NCBI GenBank assembly: GCA_000828835.1
Contig: AP014633.1
Location: 124,001 to 188,000 of the forward strand
DNA length: 64,000 nt
Direction: 5' to 3'
From: Thioploca ingrica
Lineage (GTDB): Bacteria; Pseudomonadota; Gammaproteobacteria; Beggiatoales; Beggiatoaceae
Part shown: piece by piece, positions 25,328-33,917 of the stretch
Numbering within the stretch: position 1 is the stretch's first letter
Layout of the letters: every line of letters starts with the position of its first letter
Position numbers and translations under genes: made by a program
The notes under the pieces: model-generated
Database searches by the model: none
What the model was told of the DNA's origin: nothing
What the model saw: only the letters and a program-made list of their open reading frames with translations

Positions 25328-26347
25328 GATAACTGATAACTAACCCATGTATTTTCCCATTGCTCATATTGAAGTTAATCCATTCATACCGCCCCACTCA
25401 CTGCCTTCATCATTTCATTTTTTACCTCAATGGGTGGCTTATCCGGTGCTTTCTTAATTTTACCTTTTCAAGTGAGTATCCTGGGTTTCACTAGTCCAGC
25501 CGTCAGTGCTACCAATCAATTCTTTAACATTGTAGCCATTCCCAGCGGAGTCTACCATTACATCAAAGAAGGTCGTATGGTATGGCCCTTAACTTGGGTC
25601 GTTATTATCGGAACCCTACCGGGTGTTCTAATTGGCGCCATTCTTCGTATCCAATATTTACCGAATCCTAGCCACTTCAAACTGTTTGCGGGGTTGGTCT
25701 TGTTGTATATTGGTTATCGATTATTAATCAATTTATTAAATTATAGAAACTCATTTTCAAATCAGATGGCTGCTGAAGAGAAATTTTGCCAACTCGTTAA
25801 AGAACATTACCAATCATCGTCCAACCAGCCGTCAGACATTTCTACAAAAACGCCCTTACCCAGAATTGTTATAAAAAGTTTTACCTTAAATCATATTATT
25901 TATGAATTCTATGGCCAACAATTTGATATCAATGTCATAGGAATAATGATATTGAGTCTACTAGTAGGAATTGTTGGTGGCGCTTATGGAATCGGTGGCA
26001 GTGCTATTATTGCGCCTTTATTAGTCGGTTTTTTCGGCTTACCGGTTTACACTGTCGCTGGCGCAGCACTCTTAGGAAATTTTATTACTTCTATCGCGGG
26101 TGTCTTATTTTACCAATCGATAGCGCCTTTTTATCCAACCATGTCGGTAGCACCCGATTGGCTATTAGGATTTCTCTTTGGTATCGGTGGCTTTGGCGGT
26201 ATGTATTATGGTGCGAGGTTGCAAAAATTTGTTTCCGCCAAAATCATTAAATGGATATTAGTTGCTTGCATTTTGGTTACGGCTTGTGATTATATTATTA
26301 CGTTTTTCCTGGAATAAATGTAGGGTGTGCACCGCACATCTTTCATT
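25212..26347. repeat. Right arm of the 1.1-1.2 kb inverted repeat
   Basis: Matches 19026-20240 in inverse orientation. Differences seen are a contracted repeat array, a two-base insertion near the start of the TauE/SafE gene, one Leu-to-Phe change, and single changes at the outer end. Confidence 0.9.
25347..26317 (+). pseudogene. TauE/SafE family exporter, copy 2, frameshifted N-terminus
   Basis: The second copy of the exporter. The original ATG at 25347 and MYFPIAHIE are kept, but after CATACC the sequence has two extra bases (GCCCCACTC against ACCACTC). This shifts the frame and leads to an early stop. An in-frame ATG at 25430 would restore the last 295 residues, identical to copy 1 except for one Leu-to-Phe change. 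That product lacks most of the first membrane helix (FIISFFTS). It may be inactive, or translated from the internal start. Near identity to copy 1 means the duplication or a gene-conversion event is recent. Confidence 0.8.
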
Positions 26348-26392
26348 GCTATTACAAAACACTAGAGGAAAAGATATAAGCGAGTGTAGCCT

Positions 26393-26463
26393 CAATGCCA
26401 TTAAGTTAAGCTGAGTTTACCCCCCTTTGAAAAAGGGGGAAAATCCTTAACTTAATGGTAATG
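26393..26463. mobile_element. 71-bp palindromic MITE, copy 2
   Basis: Same length and layout as the copy at 16248. Left end CAATGCCATTAAGTTAAG, right end its complement with two changes, core CCCCCTTTGAAAAAGGGGG. It is bounded by a perfect 11-bp direct repeat GAGTGTAGCCT (26382-26392 and 26464-26474), so it inserted by transposition into a GTAGCCTAGATGAA repeat. Confidence 0.92.
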
Positions 26464-26591
26464 GAGTGTAGCCTAGATGAAATGAAGTGGAATCTGGGAA
26501 GGGAGTAGTTTTTTAGACTGATTCCGTTTCAGTTTATATGGGCTACTTGCTTGCGGTATTATTAACCCGTTTAAAGTTTGATGATAAAGTT

Positions 26592-27491
26592 ATGAATCAA
26601 ATAAGCTTACCGGTTGGACGAAAAGGATTTAATAACCGTGAAGAGGTACTAATATTACAGCGGCTTCTCAATACTCATCTAGCTAAGCTGATTCCTTTAT
26701 CGCCATTGCGATTAGATGGTATTTGTGGACCGAAGACTATTCAAGCGATAGAAACTTTTCAACTTCGGGTAGTGGGTATGTTTCCTCCCAGTGGTCAAGT
26801 AGAACCCAAAGGAAAAACACTCTGTTATTTGTTGCGAAAACCGTGTTGTCTTTATAACCCTAAACCAACAGAAAATTTTCCTTACACAGCGGAAACTTTT
26901 TCTATGATTAAACAAATAGCTCCCTTGATTTTGAAATACAGTACTCAATTCAATGTTCCTCCGGTGGCAATAGCCGGTGCTATTGCTGACGAATATAATA
27001 CCAGAACGGGTTTTAAAGCCATAATTGATTGGTTTCAAGATGAGGTATTATTAAACTGGATGCCAAACTTGTTTATAGAAATTGATGCTTATGTTGGTTT
27101 TAAATCAAAATTATTGAATGCGACCCAACATGATATTGGGATTGGTAATATCAAACTGGAAACCGCTAAAAAGACATACGAGAAATATAAGCATAAATTA
27201 CCTACCCAAAAAGATTTAGATTACTCAGCTCTAGTTGATTACATTAGAACTGATCAAGGAACTGTTTATATTGCAGCACTCGTTATCAAGCGAGCTATTG
27301 AAGAACTTAATCAATATGTTAATAATTATACAGAGGAACATAAAGAAGCTATCTATATAACTTATTATAAACAAGGCCCAAGTTATGTTTCTCGGTTTAA
27401 AAATTCATTAGCAAGTAATCCTCATCATCGTCTTAATCAGGTGAAGGGTGTCGTGTTTGTCTACAACGGGAACAATTTCTCAACACCTTAG
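26592..27491 (+). CDS. Peptidoglycan-binding protein with lysozyme-like C-terminal domain
   Basis: About 299 residues from the ATG at 26592. An ATG at 26538 also opens the frame, but that part lies in repeat-derived sequence. Residues about 5-85 form a PG_binding_1-like domain (EEVLILQRLLN, RLDGICGPKTIQAIETFQ). Residues about 110-290 look like a lysozyme/transglycosylase-type helical domain (PPVAIAGAIADEYNTRTG with a candidate acidic residue, then QHDIGIGNIKLETAKKTYE). There is no signal peptide, so export, if any, would need a secretion system. A short membrane-protein gene follows after 13 bases and could be its partner. The enzymatic claim is inference. Confidence 0.6.
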   Translation: MNQISLPVGRKGFNNREEVLILQRLLNTHLAKLIPLSPLRLDGICGPKTIQAIETFQLRVVGMFPPSGQVEPKGKTLCYLLRKPCCLYNPKPTENFPYTAETFSMIKQIAPLILKYSTQFNVPPVAIAGAIADEYNTRTGFKAIIDWFQDEVLLNWMPNLFIEIDAYVGFKSKLLNATQHDIGIGNIKLETAKKTYEKYKHKLPTQKDLDYSALVDYIRTDQGTVYIAALVIKRAIEELNQYVNNYTEEHKEAIYITYYKQGPSYVSRFKNSLASNPHHRLNQVKGVVFVYNGNNFSTP

Positions 27492-27504
27492 GAATTCATT
27501 AATC

Positions 27505-27873
27505 ATGGTGTTTTTACAATTTTTTATTATTTCTAGTATAGCCGGTACCCTTTTTCTGTTAATTAATCAGAGAAAAAATAATAAAGCCTTATTAAATATA
27601 ATTACTATTACTCTACTGTCATTGTCTGCTTCTATTTTAATTCTTAGTCAAATACCATGGCCCCAAAAGAATCCTTTGATGGTATTTATATTACCAGTGT
27701 GGTTATTAACGGTTATTCTTTCTCTTGAGGGATTAATAATTGGACAACAACTTTACCAATATCAAACCATAGCAAAATATTATTTTATTTATATTACTCT
27801 ATTTATTTTCTTGTTTAGTTTAGCAGCATTTCTTTCTCTAACTATTTTAACTGCCTTTTATCCTTATAGTTAA
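27505..27873 (+). CDS. Small polytopic membrane protein
   Basis: About 122 residues from the ATG at 27505, which has AGGA upstream. A longer frame from 27448 would overlap the previous gene. Four hydrophobic segments cover nearly the whole protein (FFIISSIAGTLFLLI, ITITLLSLSASILIL, FILPVWLLTVILSLEG, FIYITLFIFLFSLAAFLSL). No family is recognised. Its place right behind a cell-wall-active protein would suit an immunity or holin-like role, but there is no direct evidence. Confidence 0.5.
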   Translation: MVFLQFFIISSIAGTLFLLINQRKNNKALLNIITITLLSLSASILILSQIPWPQKNPLMVFILPVWLLTVILSLEGLIIGQQLYQYQTIAKYYFIYITLFIFLFSLAAFLSLTILTAFYPYS

Positions 27874-27957
27874 TAATCAATTATGATAGCGAGAGTAGCC
27901 TAGATGAAGCGCAGCAAAATTCAGCCTTGTAGAGTGTGCACTGCGCACCTTTTTAGC

Positions 27958-28551
27958 TCAATGGGACACAGAAAGCGTTTTTATAATCCGATATAATTGG
28001 CGACGATGAATGAAGTGATGAAGCGTCGTGAAACAATGCCAGCCATGAGCGTTAAGCGGACCAAACCAGGGATGTGCATGATATTGTTTTGAATGCCAGC
28101 CAGTTATTTTTTCCAGGCATAAAACATAATCTTTTATTAGACATTGAAATTCATCGATAACTTCTTTCCCTCTTGCTGGTTGTGGTTTGATATCTTCTAT
28201 CCTGATTTCCTGCGTAAATTCTTTTTCCATACTCAAACTTTCCATGATTTTAATGGTAAGCCTATCAGCGATGAGCAGGTGATCTAGTACCATGAACACC
28301 GACCAGAATCGGCTATTGTCTTCAATACCCATTACTCTCTTAATAAGCACTCTTTGTCTGCCCACTTCTTCACTTACTGAGGCTGCCAAAGAAATAAGCT
28401 GTTGACTTTCTGATTTAAAGCCAGCGGTAGCACCCTGATGAGAACTCATTGAACGGTAAAGGGCAAAACCCACTTTGCCAATCAATAATTCTAATGGTGG
28501 TAACCCACTACCAGGTGCCTCTAATTGCGGGATGTGTTGAGATTTTGCCAT
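27958..28551 (-). CDS. DinB-like (DUF1569-type) protein
   Basis: 197 residues, all helical. The C-terminal HPWFGPLNAHGWHCFTTLHHFIHRRQ has the spaced His residues of the DinB/YfiT four-helix bundle family, with the first metal His likely in FMVLDHLLIADR. DinB-superfamily proteins bind a divalent metal, and some are thiol transferases, but DUF1569 members have no proven reaction. The gene is convergent with the membrane-protein gene, with degenerate REP-like repeats between them (27893-27950). Confidence 0.75.
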   Translation of the reverse strand: MAKSQHIPQLEAPGSGLPPLELLIGKVGFALYRSMSSHQGATAGFKSESQQLISLAASVSEEVGRQRVLIKRVMGIEDNSRFWSVFMVLDHLLIADRLTIKIMESLSMEKEFTQEIRIEDIKPQPARGKEVIDEFQCLIKDYVLCLEKITGWHSKQYHAHPWFGPLNAHGWHCFTTLHHFIHRRQLYRIIKTLSVSH

Positions 28552-28686
28552 TGAGTTTAATTAAAATTTTTCGCAAGGGATTGAATGGTGCGTAGAACGC
28601 ACCTTATACTAAAAAGTGTTGTAGCTGTAGGTCGGCAATCCCTTGCCAATACGAGTTAAAATTTAATGAATTCCAACTTCCAGTGA

Positions 28687-29145
28687 CTAACGCTTTGATT
28701 TAATCAAATCAGACATTTTTTTGTCCAAGATTTCCTGTTCCAGAGCATAATTCAGCAGCAAATCTTCCATAACGTGGTTGCTATCCATTAAAAATTTTTT
28801 TTGCTGAATCCCTTCTATCTCAATATTTTCTTTATAGACGAGAAAGCGGTTGGGTAACTTGCTAATCTTACCTTGAGCTTCTACCAAAATACCATTATAA
28901 CCTAGGATTGAAGGTGCAATAGTAGCGGCACGAAATTTATCATTAACCGGGATGGTTTTGAACAAAGTTTTCAATTGTGTTAGTACCGCTTTATCTGTCA
29001 GGATAAAAGTTGGATTAGGACGACCAGAAAAAATCAAAATGGTTACCTGCAACTCATCATTTGGTTCCGCTGATGGTGCAGCAGTTGCCACTACCATTAA
29101 CACGATTGCCACAAAAAAATGTTTAGCTATCGACAGATTGAACAT
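28687..29145 (-). CDS. Hypothetical secreted protein, 152 aa
   Basis: A signal peptide (FVAIVLMVVATAAPSAEP) opens a protein of about 130 mature residues without known motifs. The N-terminal mature part ELQVTILIFSGRPNPTFIL is followed by LGYNGILVEAQGK and a Lys-rich tail. It lies 13 bases behind the secreted propeller-like gene on the same strand and is surely in the same operon. Function unknown. It may be a partner or inhibitor of the upstream protein. Confidence 0.6.
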   Translation of the reverse strand: MFNLSIAKHFFVAIVLMVVATAAPSAEPNDELQVTILIFSGRPNPTFILTDKAVLTQLKTLFKTIPVNDKFRAATIAPSILGYNGILVEAQGKISKLPNRFLVYKENIEIEGIQQKKFLMDSNHVMEDLLLNYALEQEILDKKMSDLIKSKR

Positions 29146-29158
29146 TTTTTACCTCCAC

Positions 29159-30460
29159 TTACCAAATATTTTCATGACCTTGTCCTTGCTCTTTATCGGA
29201 ACAAGCGCAAAAATAACCGCAGAAATCAGTATACCATCCTCTATCGGCTGTTTCAGGCGTTGTAATCAGCTTGCCGGAATTATCGAGATGAGTAGCGGGT
29301 GTGCCGCCTGGCTTGTGCGACCACATTCCATCATTGCCCTGGCGATACCAGTGATAATCCCATCCTGGGGCAATTACCAAAGCCACTTTATCTTCCGTAT
29401 CTGGGCAAACACCGGATGCCGGTAAGGGCACTAACCCATCTGCTAAAGCCGCATTTTTAACTGCTTCACAATTCATCTCTTCTGGCCATGACAAAAAAAT
29501 TCCCGAAGCTCGTCCTGGCTGAGCATAAGTATCCGTTCGCTTATTATTACCATAGTTGTAACAATTGTTGCTGAAAAGGATTTGCCAATTATTATTCCAA
29601 TAATCAGGTTGGTAAGGCGGAATGCTGCACTGACTAATAATATCTTCTGACCAAGCGAGACCTTCTATATCAGTGTAAGGAATAACCAAGTCTGGTCGGA
29701 TATCAACTTGACAAGTATGTACATCTAATGCGCCAACAATCGGTTTACTTATTTCATGATAGCTAAATAAAAGGGTATCATTTGGCAAGGTTTCTAATAC
29801 TTCAATTTCGGGAGCCTTGGCAAATTCACACTGCAATTTTATTTTCTTACTACGGGTATCATAAGCCCATACTCTTATGCCATTAGCACCTGGATCGGGT
29901 TCAGCATCAGGATCAATGCCTACATTATGGAGATTTTGTACCCCGTATAAAGTAGTACCCGCTTTATTCCAAGTTAAATCTTCCACTTCAACGCCGGGTT
30001 GGTGAAGAACCACTTGAACGGTACTTAAGTCAGGTACATTATCAATCCCATTTTTAACCGTGAATAACCCAACGTCTTGCGCCCATCCCCATAACATGCC
30101 ACTGGGATCAAAAGTGAGACCATCAATTTCTTTAAAACCAACGGCACCTACTGGTGTTAAGGCACCACTAAATTCATCGACTTGATAAAGGTAACCTGGG
30201 TGGGGGGTATTATCACCGGAAGCCGCATAAACTTTATTGGCTAAGGGGTGAATATCGAGTGCTTCGATATCGTAATCTTCGTAAAGACTGCCCAGTTCAC
30301 TGAACTGATAAGAAATTGGATTTAGAGTAAAAAATTGGGTATCGTTGAGTTGCTGGTCATCAACACCAACAATAGTAGTTGCCAACAGGGCTTGAGGGAA
30401 AATTAAACCAGAGAATAAAAAATAACTTTGTGTCGTTTTGAACCATCTCGCTAGTTTCAT
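29159..30460 (-). CDS. Secreted two-domain protein, propeller-like plus Cys/His domain
   Basis: 433 residues with a signal peptide (SGLIFPQALLATTI). Residues about 30-270 read like a beta-propeller of the esterase/NHL style (IEALDIHPLANKVYAASG, IDGLTFDPSGMLWGWAQ, IEGLAWSEDI). The last 150 residues form a separate Cys-rich domain with NNCYNYGNNKRTDTYAQPG, DYHWYRQGNDGMWSHKPG and GWYTDFCGYFCAC. The Cys in NNCYNY followed by His in DYHWY is reminiscent of papain-like hydrolases, but I cannot prove catalysis. GGAGTG upstream is a good ribosome site. It heads a two-gene operon. Confidence 0.6.
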   Translation of the reverse strand: MKLARWFKTTQSYFLFSGLIFPQALLATTIVGVDDQQLNDTQFFTLNPISYQFSELGSLYEDYDIEALDIHPLANKVYAASGDNTPHPGYLYQVDEFSGALTPVGAVGFKEIDGLTFDPSGMLWGWAQDVGLFTVKNGIDNVPDLSTVQVVLHQPGVEVEDLTWNKAGTTLYGVQNLHNVGIDPDAEPDPGANGIRVWAYDTRSKKIKLQCEFAKAPEIEVLETLPNDTLLFSYHEISKPIVGALDVHTCQVDIRPDLVIPYTDIEGLAWSEDIISQCSIPPYQPDYWNNNWQILFSNNCYNYGNNKRTDTYAQPGRASGIFLSWPEEMNCEAVKNAALADGLVPLPASGVCPDTEDKVALVIAPGWDYHWYRQGNDGMWSHKPGGTPATHLDNSGKLITTPETADRGWYTDFCGYFCACSDKEQGQGHENIW

Positions 30461-30876
30461 AACACTCCTCCAGTTGTGAAAGCGAGGACAAGTCTAATTT
30501 GACTGCCTTATTACCAACTTGGTCTAGATGGTTTTTAAGGCAATTTTGTTAATTTTTTAATCATTTTTAACAACACTACTGGTCATAGTCTGAATGAGGT
30601 TTAATATCTACTCTCAATAACCAAACTAATAACAAAATACTATCAATTAACTTTAGCCGGTGTCAATGGCAAAATGTGCGTATTTCACACCTATCAGTTA
30701 ACCAGATAATATGCGCACTATAGAAAAATTTTGCTGCGGGTATCGTTTGCCACTACCCTACTTTTAGCCATTAAAACATCGTTTGCTATTGACTGATAAG
30801 GGTTAAGTGGCTTGTTATTTATCGATGTTTACCTTTAGTTGACTAGCAAATAAAGATAAAATGGTGGTTAAAATGG
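30461..30876. other. Long AT-rich spacer
   Basis: The 818-base gene-free region 30461-31278 holds a 71-bp MITE and no convincing coding frame. The left part contains the promoter side of the secreted-protein operon, and the right part (30948-31278) that of the ABC operon. I see no further repeat families in it. Confidence 0.5.
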
Positions 30877-30947
30877 CACTGCCATTAAGTTAAGACTGGT
30901 TACTTCCCCCTTTATCAAAGGGGGGAATCCTTAACTTAATGGCAGGG
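30877..30947. mobile_element. 71-bp palindromic MITE, copy 3
   Basis: Left end CACTGCCATTAAGTTAAG, right end CTTAACTTAATGGCAGGG, core CCCCCTTTATCAAAGGGGGG. Length is 71 bp as in the other copies. Flanks GGTTAAAATGG and GGGTAAAATGG agree at 10 of 11 positions, again an 11-bp target duplication. Confidence 0.9.
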
Positions 30948-31278
30948 GGGTAAAATGGGGGTTTAATTTCTTTTTAGGTTATTCTAAAATCGTATAACAT
31001 TATTGTGTTATGCTAACGAATGTGCAAGAGAATAGAGAATCAAGAGGGCAGATCTAAGAGTTTACCCTAAGGGTCAATTTGAACACAGTTTAGTATTGGT
31101 ATAGTGCATCATCTCACTTAAAAACCGGTACAGATGTTATTTACTTTATGGTGCATAACTTGATAACCTTTTTATTGCAAAATCGGTGGCCCAGTGCTGC
31201 TACTGCACACTACCGGTAAGTCATCAACAAAATAGTACCAGAGTCTAAATAAGCTCAGCAACAACTGGAAAACCGACC

Positions 31279-31953
31279 ATGAGTAATTTGTTGGAATTAA
31301 GTCATATTACTAAAACTTACCCCGTGGGTGAAGCGCGGGTAGAAGCCTTGAAAGGTATTGACTTATGTCTCAAAATGGGTGAATTTGTTGCTATCGGTGG
31401 ACCATCTGGCAGCGGCAAGAGTACCTTATTGAATATTTGTGGATTGCTTGATCAAAGTGATCAGGGTGAGTACCGCTTTGATAATCAGAATATTGGTACT
31501 TTGGATCCAACCCAGTTAACTCGGTTACGGCGTGAATATATTGGCTTTATATTTCAACATTTCAACCTGATTCCGGTCATGAATGCCTTAGAAAACGTTG
31601 AATATCCCTTGATGCTTACTCAATTAGTGGCTAAAGAGCGTCGTGCCCGAGCCGCAATGATGTTGGACAAGGTGGGGTTAAGCGAATTGTATTACCAATT
31701 ACCCGATCAAATGTCTGGCGGTCAACGTCAGCGTGTAGCCATTGCGCGTGCCTTAGTGAAACATCCGCAACTGGTGATCGCTGATGAACCGACGGCTAAC
31801 TTAGACACCGTCACCGCTAATCAAATCATTGACCTAATGCACGAACTGAGCACTGAACAAAACACCACTTTCCTCATTGCTACTCACGACGAACGCATGG
31901 TAAGGCGCTGTGGGCGAACGTTGCATCTCGTCGATGGGGTGTTGCAATCATGA
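31279..31953 (+). CDS. ABC transporter ATP-binding protein (LolD/MacB type)
   Basis: 224 residues, the usual length of the MacB/LolD ATPase class. Walker A GPSGSGKSTLLN, Q-loop FIFQHFNLIP, signature MSGGQRQRVAIARAL, Walker B LVIADEPTANLD and H-loop ATHDER are all intact. It energises the FtsX-like permease encoded next, with which it overlaps by four bases. Codon use is more GC-rich than in the genes around 25-30 kb. Confidence 0.93.
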   Translation: MSNLLELSHITKTYPVGEARVEALKGIDLCLKMGEFVAIGGPSGSGKSTLLNICGLLDQSDQGEYRFDNQNIGTLDPTQLTRLRREYIGFIFQHFNLIPVMNALENVEYPLMLTQLVAKERRARAAMMLDKVGLSELYYQLPDQMSGGQRQRVAIARALVKHPQLVIADEPTANLDTVTANQIIDLMHELSTEQNTTFLIATHDERMVRRCGRTLHLVDGVLQS

Positions 31954-33167
31954 AATGGTTTATCTTTGCATTTCGTAACCTATTTCGCAACCGCCGGCGC
32001 ACCCTCGTCACGTTGCTCATCACCGCCACCGGCACTGCGGCAATCCTTTCGAGTAGCGGCTTTGCTTTATACACCTACCACAGTCTCAAAGAACTATCAG
32101 CGAATGATACCGGTCATTTAATTCTCGCCCGTCCCGATTACTTTCAGCAGGACGAAGACAGTCCACTGGCTTTGGGGTTGCAAGACTATACTGCAATCCA
32201 ACAACAACTCAGCCAAGATAATCGAGTACGGGTTGTGTTACCTCGAATCGCCTTGACCGGCTTGGTCAGTAACGGTGATAAATCGGTTATCTTTGCTGGT
32301 AGCGGTATTGATCCACGCGAATTGGCGGTGAAAGTGGGCGTGGTTAAATTACTGGAAGGTCAGCCACTGAGTGAACATCCGAATATTCAAGCTGATGCTG
32401 AGGTCATGCTTGCCAAAGACTTAGCCAAAAACCTGCAAGCTCAGATCGACAGTGGTCTCACTTTGTTGGCGACCACCAGCGAAGGTGCTCTTAATGCTTT
32501 AGATGTGCAAGTACGGGGAATCTTCTCTACCGGCGTGCCCGAACTAGATCAACGATTACTCCTGGTGCATTACTCCACTGCGCAAACCTTACTAGCAAGC
32601 CAGCGGGTAAGTACTTTAGCGGTTTATCTCCACGACATGAATTTGACGGAATCAATGGCAGCTCAGGTGCGCCAAACCTATCCGCAATTGGGGGTACAAA
32701 CATGGTATGATCAAGCGGCACTTTACCTCAAGGTGCGGGGACTTTATGACCGCATTTTCGGAACACTAGGGCTTATCTTAGTTATCATTGTATTTTTGTC
32801 AGTATTCAATACCTTATCGATGTCAGTGACAGAACGCACCCGTGAAATTGGTACGCTCGCAGCGCTGGGGACTTATCGCGGCGAAATTTTGCGGATTTTT
32901 ATGCTGGAAGCTTTGATTATTGGCCTACTAAGCAGCTTGCTTGGGCTTATAGGTGCGCTGCTGACCTCAGTCGCTGTTCAATTCATGGATTGGCAAATGC
33001 CAGCTCCACCAGGGCGCAGCGAGGGCTACCCTTTCCTGATTCATTTCTCCACGGAACTTTCCCTGTTGGTGGTGCTGATCATTACCTGGGTGTGTGTAGT
33101 CGCAGCCTGGCTGGCAGCACGGCGTGGAGTCAACAAAACCATTGTGGAGGCACTAGCTGATGTATAA
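31950..33167 (+). CDS. ABC transporter permease (FtsX/MacB type)
   Basis: 405 residues. One membrane helix at the N-terminus, a periplasmic domain of about 230 residues, then three helices in the C-terminal FtsX domain (LGLILVIIVFLSVFNTLSMS, EALIIGLLSSLLGLIGALL, LVVLIITWVCVVAAWLAARR). The motif VTERTREIGTLAALGT is typical of the class, whose members are mechanotransmitters rather than channels. It overlaps the gene on each side by a few bases. The substrate is probably a lipoprotein or lipid, judging from the LolA-like protein next in line. Confidence 0.92.
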   Translation: MKWFIFAFRNLFRNRRRTLVTLLITATGTAAILSSSGFALYTYHSLKELSANDTGHLILARPDYFQQDEDSPLALGLQDYTAIQQQLSQDNRVRVVLPRIALTGLVSNGDKSVIFAGSGIDPRELAVKVGVVKLLEGQPLSEHPNIQADAEVMLAKDLAKNLQAQIDSGLTLLATTSEGALNALDVQVRGIFSTGVPELDQRLLLVHYSTAQTLLASQRVSTLAVYLHDMNLTESMAAQVRQTYPQLGVQTWYDQAALYLKVRGLYDRIFGTLGLILVIIVFLSVFNTLSMSVTERTREIGTLAALGTYRGEILRIFMLEALIIGLLSSLLGLIGALLTSVAVQFMDWQMPAPPGRSEGYPFLIHFSTELSLLVVLIITWVCVVAAWLAARRGVNKTIVEALADV

Positions 33168-33912
33168 ACCACTTAACTACTTGCTGGTTTCGCTATTATT
33201 CTGGTATACCAGCCAAGTGACAGCCGTACCAGAGGTGGCAACGATTCTCAAGGTAGCGGATAGCTTTCGCCTACCTACCGCTACCGCACGGGTAGAAACC
33301 GTAGTAGAACTGTATAAAAACGAGGTGTTAGAAAAGTCTCGTGAATACCGCGTTTATTTAAAGCCAGGACGACGTTCCCTGGTACTGTTTCGCTCACCCC
33401 AAGAAGCCGGGCAAAAGGTGCTGATGGTAGCAGAAAATTTCTGGATGTTAATGCCCAACAGTCGCCGTCCTATCCGTATTACACCCATCCAAAAACTGCT
33501 TGGCGAAGCCGCTACTGGTGACATTGCCACCCTGACCTGGAGCGAATACTACAGCGGTACCCTGGTGAAAGCAGATACCGATTACCAGGGCATACCGGCA
33601 CTAAACTTAGCACTCGACAGCAAAGTCAAGGGTACCACCTATGCTCATATTGACCTATGGGTTGCTCGCGACGATTATGCACCCTTAGCCGCTGATCTTT
33701 ATGTACAATCAGGCAAACTCGCCAAGCAGGCCAAATTTATTACCGAAACCGTTGTCAATCAGCGTCGAGTAGTGCGCATGACTTTATTGGATCGCCTCCA
33801 ACACCATCGACGTACTGAAGTCAAAATGCTGTCAGTAACAGCGGCAGAATTGCCCGATAAATATTTTAACCCCATGTTCTTAATACGGAATAACCTAGAA
33901 GAAACCGAATAA
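33160..33912 (+). CDS. LolA-like outer-membrane lipoprotein-sorting protein
   Basis: 250 residues with a signal peptide (SLLFWYTSQVTAVPE). The mature protein has the half-open beta-barrel pattern of the LolA/LolB-like family (YRVYLKPGRRSLVLFRSP, NFWMLMPNSRRPIRITP, HIDLWVARDDYAPLAADLY). It overlaps the permease by eight bases. Proteins of this class, found with MacB-like ABC genes, are thought to carry a lipid or lipoprotein between membranes. This one is distinct from the housekeeping LolA. Confidence 0.88.
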   Translation: MYKPLNYLLVSLLFWYTSQVTAVPEVATILKVADSFRLPTATARVETVVELYKNEVLEKSREYRVYLKPGRRSLVLFRSPQEAGQKVLMVAENFWMLMPNSRRPIRITPIQKLLGEAATGDIATLTWSEYYSGTLVKADTDYQGIPALNLALDSKVKGTTYAHIDLWVARDDYAPLAADLYVQSGKLAKQAKFITETVVNQRRVVRMTLLDRLQHHRRTEVKMLSVTAAELPDKYFNPMFLIRNNLEETE

Positions 33913-33917
33913 AATTG

